DNA of 6,850 nt from Acidobacteriota bacterium (GTDB lineage: Bacteria; Acidobacteriota; Terriglobia; Terriglobales; Acidobacteriaceae), in contig JAJXXN010000258.1 of the NCBI GenBank assembly GCA_021781075.1, positions 1-6,850 of the forward strand. Direction: 5' to 3'. The position numbers were made by a program, and so were the translations under genes. How positions within the stretch are numbered: position 1 is the stretch's first letter; each line of letters starts with the position of its first letter. Shown here one piece after another: positions 1-3,894 of this stretch. Below the pieces are notes generated by a model that did not search any database, was not told where the DNA came from, and saw only the letters and a program-made list of their open reading frames with translations.

Positions 1-239
1 GAAGCCGACTGTGTGCCGCTCAAAATCACGCCGAGGTTATTCTTCAGGCCCCACTCGATTGCATCCGCCAGCGAAAGATCCAGCGTTTGTCCCGTCGCCT
101 GACCCGCCTTCACGCTGCCCTGAAAGCTACCCGGGGTCGGACCAGCCGACTGTCCCGGGACCTGCGCCGGCAATTGCTGCGCAATCAGCGGCCCTGATGC
201 CATAGCTCCAGCCACCAGCGCCAGCGGCCACAGGGAAGA
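1..239 (-). CDS. TolC-family outer-membrane efflux protein, N-terminal part, cut by the window edge
   Basis: Read on the minus strand, this stretch encodes a hydrophobic signal-peptide-like segment (LWPLALVAGAMASGPLIAQ), a Pro/Gln/Gly-rich linker, and then SFQGSVKAG and LSLADAIEWGLKNNLGVILS. The last motif is typical of the first helix of TolC/OEP outer-membrane channel proteins, especially acidobacterial ones. The family forms trimeric channels that work with RND, ABC or MFS pumps. Only about 75-80 residues of an expected 450 or more are present because the gene leaves the window at position 1. No start codon of its own is clear: the frame is open upstream to 470 and merges with an ABC-2 permease tail. 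An internal ATG at 203-201 would discard most of the signal peptide, so I do not favour it. Family call fairly sure; the real 5' end is uncertain because the segment looks fused. Confidence 0.7.
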
Positions 240-375
240 CCAGTCGGGCTGGCCCTGGCCGAGGAAGATGCCCTGATATGCCTGGATCAGCGGCGTCATG
301 GGGTTCCACTCGATGACGCGCCGGATCCGCTCCGGCAGGGCAGTGAGGGGGTAGATGATGGGGGTCAGCCAGAAG
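207..375 (-). pseudogene. ABC-2 type transporter permease, C-terminal fragment (polysaccharide/polyol-phosphate export type)
   Basis: The minus strand reads FWLTPIIYPLTALPERIRR, then WNPMTPLIQAYQGIFLGQGQ, then PDWSSLWPLALVAG. This is the hallmark end of ABC-2 membrane proteins of the TagG/KpsM/RfbA class, where FWLTPI.YP precedes an extracytoplasmic loop and NPMTPLI.AYR leads into the last transmembrane helix. Such permeases export O-antigen, capsule or teichoic-acid chains with an ATPase partner. Only about the last 55 residues of a roughly 260-280 residue protein are present; the N-terminal 200 are absent upstream. The frame upstream has an amber codon at 473-471, and the residues before FWLTP do not look like the family. 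Downstream the frame continues into a TolC N-terminus with no stop, so the permease has no normal C-terminus. It cannot be a working permease as it stands. Confidence 0.65.
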
Positions 376-527
376 CTGCCCACCTCCATCTCCGTGGCCC
401 TGGCCATGGCCCTCAAGAACAACGCCATCCCCCCGGAAGCCATCGGCAGCCACGCCACCCTGACCTCTCTCTACGCCATCCTCTCCATGGCCAGGGTCCA
501 TGGCCAGAACCCGCGGACCTACGCGGA
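376..527. other. Unassigned segment between two gene fragments; possible IS66-like transposase remnant on the plus strand
   Basis: This piece of about 150 bp belongs neither to the UbiA fragment on its right nor to the permease fragment on its left. In their shared minus frame it has two TAG codons (521-519 and 473-471) and no recognisable protein. On the plus strand, the frame starting at 376 is open, has G or C at almost every third position, and reads IGSHATLTSLYAILSMARVH followed by GQNPRTYAEI. The pattern GS...T..L.S...AR..G..P..Y faintly recalls the tail of IS66-type DDE transposases, but the usual NN.AER.LR and GRKN motifs are missing, so this is only a suggestion. It contains a repeated ccatggccag. 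The segment has no start, stop or terminal inverted repeats that I can see. Confidence 0.25.
485..507. repeat. Short tandem direct repeat (10-bp unit, 13-bp period)
   Basis: The unit ccatggccag occurs at 485-494 and again at 498-507, separated by ggt. Related ggccatggcc cores recur at about 402-411 and catggcca at 531-538. Each core is palindromic. It may only reflect biased codon use (Met-Ala) in a GC-rich stretch. Confidence 0.5.
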
Positions 528-692
528 GATCATGGCCACCAGAATCCAGCCAAAGGTTCGCCAGGCTGGCCAGCCGCCGGCGGCCAGCAGCATGGCAGTA
601 AGCGCAAAAGGGAGGGCGAAGATCGAGTGCTCCCACTTGATCATCTCCAGAGTGGTGCGGGTTTGCGTGAGAAATCCGGCCATATTTTCCAT
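519..692 (-). pseudogene. UbiA-family 4-hydroxybenzoate/menaquinone prenyltransferase, truncated N-terminal fragment
   Basis: From ATG 692-690, the minus strand encodes 57 residues and then TAG at 521-519. Residues about 15-35 read LEMIKWEHSIFALPFALTAM and residues 42-57 include WRTFGWILVAMISA. This is the conserved first transmembrane helix and loop of UbiA/MqnP prenyltransferases, integral membrane enzymes that attach a polyprenyl chain to an aromatic quinone precursor. The family is usually about 290 residues, with ISAR followed by the NR..D Mg-binding motif. Here the match ends at ISA, and no catalytic Asp motif follows in any minus frame. It is therefore a 5' fragment joined to unrelated sequence. 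A second start, ATG 683-681 (Met4), is possible. A quinone role in the source gene is likely, but which quinone cannot be told from this piece. Confidence 0.75.
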
Positions 693-782
693 TTTAGAGT
701 ATGCTCACCATCAGGGCTTTTAGTCATGTATCCTGCGCGTATTTCCCCGAATCACATCACGATTTTCTGCTACTCTTGTGCC
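693..782. promoter_or_regulatory. Divergent promoter region between the ubiA fragment and the POTRA gene
   Basis: These 90 bp separate two divergent starts. On the plus strand, tgctactct at 768-776 fits an extended -10 element (TGn + TACTCT) and lies only six bases before ATG 783, with no Shine-Dalgarno sequence between them; that spacing suits a leaderless mRNA. On the minus strand, gcatactct (704-696) carries a similar box, 3-6 bases before ATG 692 or 12 before ATG 683. No good -35 box is seen for either. All of this is pattern matching by eye. Confidence 0.3.
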
Positions 783-2060
783 ATGCGGGTGATTTTTGGC
801 GCAATCAAGTTGGCGGCAATTGCCGCGTTTGCGGCTACGCTTTGCGCGGCACAGCAATTCACGCCCAAGGCCATCCAGTTCTCCGGCGTGCCTGAATACA
901 ACTCCAGTGAACTGCTGGCCGTGGCCCAACTCACGCCCGGTACGCAGATCGATGCAGCCGACCTCGACAAGCACGCCAAATTGTTGATGGAGACGGGCAA
1001 CTTCGGCAGTTACGCCTACTCCTTTGATGGTGAAAATCTCATTTTCACATTGACTCCCTCCCCCAACCTGTACCCGGTGCGCTTTGCCAACCTGCCCTTC
1101 ACTCTCACGCCGCAGGTGATGGCCAACATACACGCGCGCGCCCCGCTCTTCCACGGCAAAGTCCCCGCGCAGGGCGGCACGCTTGATTCCTTAATCGCAG
1201 CGCTTGAGGCGGAGTTTGCCACACACGGCACACAGGCGACCGTTGCCGCCTCCGCCTATTTCGACCCGAAGCTCAACACCGTCACCGCCATGCAACTCAC
1301 CGTCACCGCGCCGCAGGTGCTTGTCAGCGCTGTCAATGTGCATGGCGTCTCGCCTCAACTCGACGCCGACCTCAAAAAAATCTACACGCCCTTGACCGGT
1401 TCCGCCTATAAAACGGATGAAACCACCGGCGTGCTGCAGGACCAGTTGGAGGATTTCTACTTCGACCACGGTTACGCCACCGCCAAAATCTCGGTGGCAA
1501 AATCCGATGAGCCGGTCTACTCCGCGGACAAGGTCGAGGTTCCGCTCAACGTCATTGTTCAAGAGGGCCGTGTCTACAAGGTCGGCCTCATCAAACTCAA
1601 CTCCAGAATTTACATCCAGCAGCGCAAAATCGACACCGCGCTCCACCCCCATGAGGGCGACCCCATCACCGGCGCTGGCGTCCGCTCGCTCATGGACCTC
1701 ATCGACACCATTTACGAGTCGAAGGGCTACATGGAGTGCAAGGTCACGCGCAAGGTCAACCCCGACGAGCGCTCCGCAACCGCGGATTACACCATCGACG
1801 TTGCCCCTGGCCCGCAATTCACGATGGGGGATCTCACCTTCGAGGGCTTTCCTGACGACCTGGCGCAAAGCCTGAAGGGCGCCTGGAAGACCCCGCGCGG
1901 CGCGCCTGTTGATTTTCCCTATGTGCGCTCGTATGTGCTGAGCTATGCCGAGCGAGACCAAGCTGCAGCGGCCAAACTCTCCGCCGCAAAGTTGAGTTAT
2001 TTTTATAACATTGACCCCAAAACCCACGTTGTCAATATTACATATCGCTTTGGCCAGTAG
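783..2060 (+). CDS. Exported POTRA-repeat protein without a beta-barrel (BamA/Omp85-like periplasmic part only)
   Basis: The 425-residue product starts with a signal peptide: basic MR, a hydrophobic core to about residue 22, and a probable cleavage in LCAAQQ. The rest looks like consecutive POTRA-type modules of about 75-85 residues, roughly 27-91, 97-175, 178-261, 263-343 and a last, less certain one at 346-424. Supporting patterns are IQFSGVPEYNSSELLAVAQL, a following FYFDHGYATAKI (helix-turn before the last strand), and V..GRVYKVGLIKLNS and APGPQFTMGDLTFEG, which are the classic starts of the next POTRA. POTRA domains bind unfolded outer-membrane proteins or other chains in the periplasm, normally ahead of an Omp85 barrel. 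Here translation stops right after the last module (ITYRFGQ), so there is no barrel. ATG 783 is chosen because it begins the signal peptide; the frame is open further upstream. Similar barrel-less proteins are, to my knowledge, found in acidobacteria, with no assigned role. Confidence 0.75.
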   Translation: MRVIFGAIKLAAIAAFAATLCAAQQFTPKAIQFSGVPEYNSSELLAVAQLTPGTQIDAADLDKHAKLLMETGNFGSYAYSFDGENLIFTLTPSPNLYPVRFANLPFTLTPQVMANIHARAPLFHGKVPAQGGTLDSLIAALEAEFATHGTQATVAASAYFDPKLNTVTAMQLTVTAPQVLVSAVNVHGVSPQLDADLKKIYTPLTGSAYKTDETTGVLQDQLEDFYFDHGYATAKISVAKSDEPVYSADKVEVPLNVIVQEGRVYKVGLIKLNSRIYIQQRKIDTALHPHEGDPITGAGVRSLMDLIDTIYESKGYMECKVTRKVNPDERSATADYTIDVAPGPQFTMGDLTFEGFPDDLAQSLKGAWKTPRGAPVDFPYVRSYVLSYAERDQAAAAKLSAAKLSYFYNIDPKTHVVNITYRFGQ

Positions 2061-2092
2061 CACGCGCCTGGCGCCCGGACCACTTCGAAACC

Positions 2093-2112
2093 GGATGACA
2101 ATTTGTTCATCC
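2093..2112. repeat. Short inverted repeat in the gap between the two exported-protein genes
   Basis: ggatga at 2093-2098 pairs with tcatcc at 2107-2112 across an 8-base loop. An overlapping alternative pairs ccggat (2091-2096) with atccgg (2135-2140). There is no U-tract, so this is not a convincing rho-independent terminator; it could be a weak hairpin or an operator just upstream of the next gene. Confidence 0.35.
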
Positions 2113-2140
2113 AAATAGCGCACGGGCCAGGCTGATCCGG

Positions 2141-2162
2141 TGAGATACTGGCCTACAGGTGG
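2141..2162 (+). promoter_or_regulatory. Candidate extended -10 element and strong ribosome binding site for the VirB10/TrbI-like gene
   Basis: tgagatact (2141-2149) resembles an extended -10 (TGn + GATACT), without a clear -35. aggtgg at 2157-2162 is a good Shine-Dalgarno match and lies eight bases before ATG 2171. It decides this start over the in-frame GTG at 2159, which overlaps the Shine-Dalgarno sequence itself. Confidence 0.4.
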
Positions 2163-2170
2163 ATACCCTG

Positions 2171-3481
2171 ATGCGCGCAAAAGCAAAGTCACGAAACGCC
2201 GCGTTCGCCTTTGCAATCCTCATCTGCGTCCGCTCAGCAGCGCAGGCATCATCCAGCCACACCCTGCCGGCGGGAACCGCCTTCACGGTCGAATCGGGCG
2301 CGCGCATTCCGATGAAGGCTGGAGCACGGATTCACGCAACGTTGCTTTATCCGGTCTATCTGTCCAACGCACTGCTTTTGCCCGAGGGCACGCAGGTGCT
2401 CGGCAAAGTTGCCGCGCTTGAGCCCGATTCCGCGGCGCGAGTGCACGCCCGCCTGCGCGGTGATTTCACGCCCTACCATCACCCCCGCGCCGCCTTTGAC
2501 CAACTCGTCCTGCCCGATGGCGCCGTAGTGCCCCTCAGCACCAACGCCCCATGGCTCGGCGCACCCATTCTGCAAATCAAAGCCCCAAGCCAGAACAAAC
2601 ACAAATCCCTGCCCAACCGCGCATGGATGTACGCGCGCGAGGCCGCCCACCGGCAGATCGCCTTCTTCACCAATCCCGGCTTCAAAACCCGCGCACTCAA
2701 TCTGCTCTACCAGCAACTCCCTTATCATCCGGAGTGGGTCAACGCAAGAACGGCGTGGAGCTTCGAGCTCAACCAGCCCTTGGCTCTGCCCGCTTTCACC
2801 GCCTCCACGCCGCCACCGCCACCCTCCTCCAACGACCCCTTCTGGCACATCAACGCGCTTCTCACCAGTGAAATATCATCCGCAACCGCCCATCAAGGCG
2901 ACCCGGTTGAGGCCATCGTCGTTGAACCTGTTTTTGACAGCACGGGCGCTTTGGCGGTTCCGCAGGGGGCGACACTGATTGGGAAGGTCGCCGCCGCAAA
3001 ACATGCCCGCGCATTCAGTCGCGACGGCCAACTCCGCTTCACCTTCCAGCAGGTGCGTTACCCGGCCGGGGCGTTGCAGTCGGTTTCCGGCTCGATGACC
3101 GGCGCGGGAACCGACCGCAGCCAGGCACTGGAGATGGACGCGGAGGGCGGAGTGAAGCCGCGCAGCCAGGCCAATGCACTCTTTCCGCTGGCGCTTTCCG
3201 TACTGGCTTACCACGGCCTGGACAGTGATGGAAACCTTACGGCGAATTCGACTGTTGCCTCCAACGGATTTGGTATTGTGGGCCGCGTAACCGGCATTGT
3301 GGCGGCGAGCAGGCCTGTTGCCGCCGGCATTGGATTTTACGCCGCAGCGCTCTCCTCGTATGACAATTTCCTCAAGCATGGAAAAAATGTGGTCTTCCAG
3401 AAAGACACCCGTATCGAAATCGAGACCGCGCCCATGCACTCGCCGGTGCTGAAGCCATCCACCACCACGCCGAAGAAGTAG
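2171..3481 (+). CDS. Exported protein with two VirB10/TrbI-like beta repeats, function unknown
   Basis: The 436-residue product has a signal peptide (basic MRAKAKSR, hydrophobic AFAFAILICV, probable cleavage after RSAAQA, residue 26). Two related modules follow. The first, about residues 31-122, runs from TLPAGTAFTVES through LLLPEGTQVLGKVAALE to LPDGAVVPL. The second, about 226-312, runs from HINALLTSEISSATAHQGD through LAVPQGATLIGKVAAAK to FTFQQVRYPAG. The shared P.GT.L.GKVA core is typical of TrbI/VirB10-like beta domains seen singly or in tandem in acidobacterial exported proteins. A proline linker (STPPPPPSS, 212-220) precedes the second module. Residues 365-400 form a Gly/Ala-rich hydrophobic stretch, possibly membrane-associated, followed by KDTRIEIETA. 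It is not a type IV secretion VirB10: no partner genes are present and the N-terminal membrane anchor is replaced by a signal peptide. It lies 110 bp after the POTRA gene on the same strand, so shared expression is possible. Confidence 0.7.
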   Translation: MRAKAKSRNAAFAFAILICVRSAAQASSSHTLPAGTAFTVESGARIPMKAGARIHATLLYPVYLSNALLLPEGTQVLGKVAALEPDSAARVHARLRGDFTPYHHPRAAFDQLVLPDGAVVPLSTNAPWLGAPILQIKAPSQNKHKSLPNRAWMYAREAAHRQIAFFTNPGFKTRALNLLYQQLPYHPEWVNARTAWSFELNQPLALPAFTASTPPPPPSSNDPFWHINALLTSEISSATAHQGDPVEAIVVEPVFDSTGALAVPQGATLIGKVAAAKHARAFSRDGQLRFTFQQVRYPAGALQSVSGSMTGAGTDRSQALEMDAEGGVKPRSQANALFPLALSVLAYHGLDSDGNLTANSTVASNGFGIVGRVTGIVAASRPVAAGIGFYAAALSSYDNFLKHGKNVVFQKDTRIEIETAPMHSPVLKPSTTTPKK

Positions 3482-3484
3482 GAA

Positions 3485-3598
3485 TGCAAGCTAGGCTTAT
3501 TGGAAGGCAAGGGCTGGATTGCGGACACTTTGACTCCCCACTGCCCGATGACTTGCTGGCGTTTGTTGAAGGACGCACTGCCCCGGAGTGGCAAATGA
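3485..3598 (+). pseudogene. Phd/YefM-type antitoxin remnant (C-terminal end), frameshifted
   Basis: Directly after the stop codon of the previous gene, the frame at 3485 reads CKLGLLEGKGWIAD. After losing one base near 3525-3528 it continues as FDSPLPDDLLAFVEGR. Together these give the usual end of Phd-type antitoxins paired with PIN toxins (G.L.G...I..DFD.PLPDD.L..FEG). The N-terminal DNA-binding half is absent. An apparent extra C in the run at 3581-3584 then shifts the frame again: reading across it gives EGRTARSGK and a TGA (3596-3598) overlapping the toxin ATG in the ATGA arrangement common in toxin-antitoxin operons. The remnant cannot make a working antitoxin. The two-indel reconstruction is inference; the motif match is clear. 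Confidence 0.6.
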
Positions 3599-3887
3599 AA
3601 TATTTGCTCGGTACACAAGCGGCTTGTTGGGCCTTTTACCACCCGCATACACTCGGAGTCCGCGGACTAGAGGCAATCCATTTGAAATGCTACAGAAGCC
3701 TGAGGAAACTCAATTTGAAGAACTTCCTGTCCAGGCCAAGCATGCATTGGGAGTATCCATCCTGCCTTAGCTGCGCCAGTATCCATTTGATCGTCTATTG
3801 ATTTCGCAGGCGCGGGAGGAAAAACCGACTTTGATGACCTGCGACTCCATGTTGACCAAGTGCGGCAGAAACATCCTAGTGATTTGA
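3595..3887 (+). pseudogene. VapC-type PIN-domain toxin remnant with deletion, frameshift and amber stop
   Basis: From ATG 3595 the sequence reads MKYLLGTQAACWAFYHPHTL and then VRGLEAI, matching the start of PIN toxins (M+.LLDT.ALLWA). The first catalytic Asp is Gly (LLGT). At about 3678 the match jumps frame and skips roughly 40-45 residues, including the region with the conserved Glu. It resumes as PFEMLQKPEETQFEELPVQA, KHALGVSILP, TAG (3768-3770), LRQYPFDRLLISQA, REEKPTLMTCDSML and TKCGRNILVI, ending at TGA 3885-3887. The second half matches the PIN pattern H.DPFDR.LIAQA..E.L.L.T.D, with the first Asp of DPFDR changed to Tyr. Intact VapC proteins are about 125-135 residue Mg-dependent RNases. 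Four independent lesions make this a dead gene. It ends eight bases before the convergent uvrA stop codon. Confidence 0.75.
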
Positions 3888-3894
3888 ACTTGCA

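Noticed and set aside
127..636. 169-codon open frame on the minus strand
   Set aside because: Its translation is low-complexity Gly/His/Arg-rich and resembles no protein. A different minus frame of the same stretch gives clear UbiA, ABC-2 permease and TolC motifs.
2061..2092. GC-rich gcgcctggcgcc as a terminator stem after the POTRA gene
   Set aside because: The possible stem is only four bases long and there is no run of T, so it is not a credible intrinsic terminator.
1191..2216. 341-codon open frame on the minus strand opposite the POTRA gene
   Set aside because: Antisense shadow caused by high GC third positions; it has no signal, domain or motif, and the plus-strand POTRA protein explains the region.
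2171..3481. VirB10 component of a type IV secretion system
   Set aside because: There are no other virB/trb genes in the window, no N-terminal transmembrane anchor, and a signal peptide is present instead; only the beta-repeat pattern is shared.
3484..3801. A single 105-residue hypothetical protein
   Set aside because: Its first part matches an antitoxin end and its middle a PIN toxin start, while the toxin's second half lies in another frame. It is a read-through of a broken toxin-antitoxin pair, not a gene.
3888..3894. Shared terminator between the toxin relic and uvrA
   Set aside because: The gap is only seven bases and no hairpin with flanking T or A tracts is visible around it.
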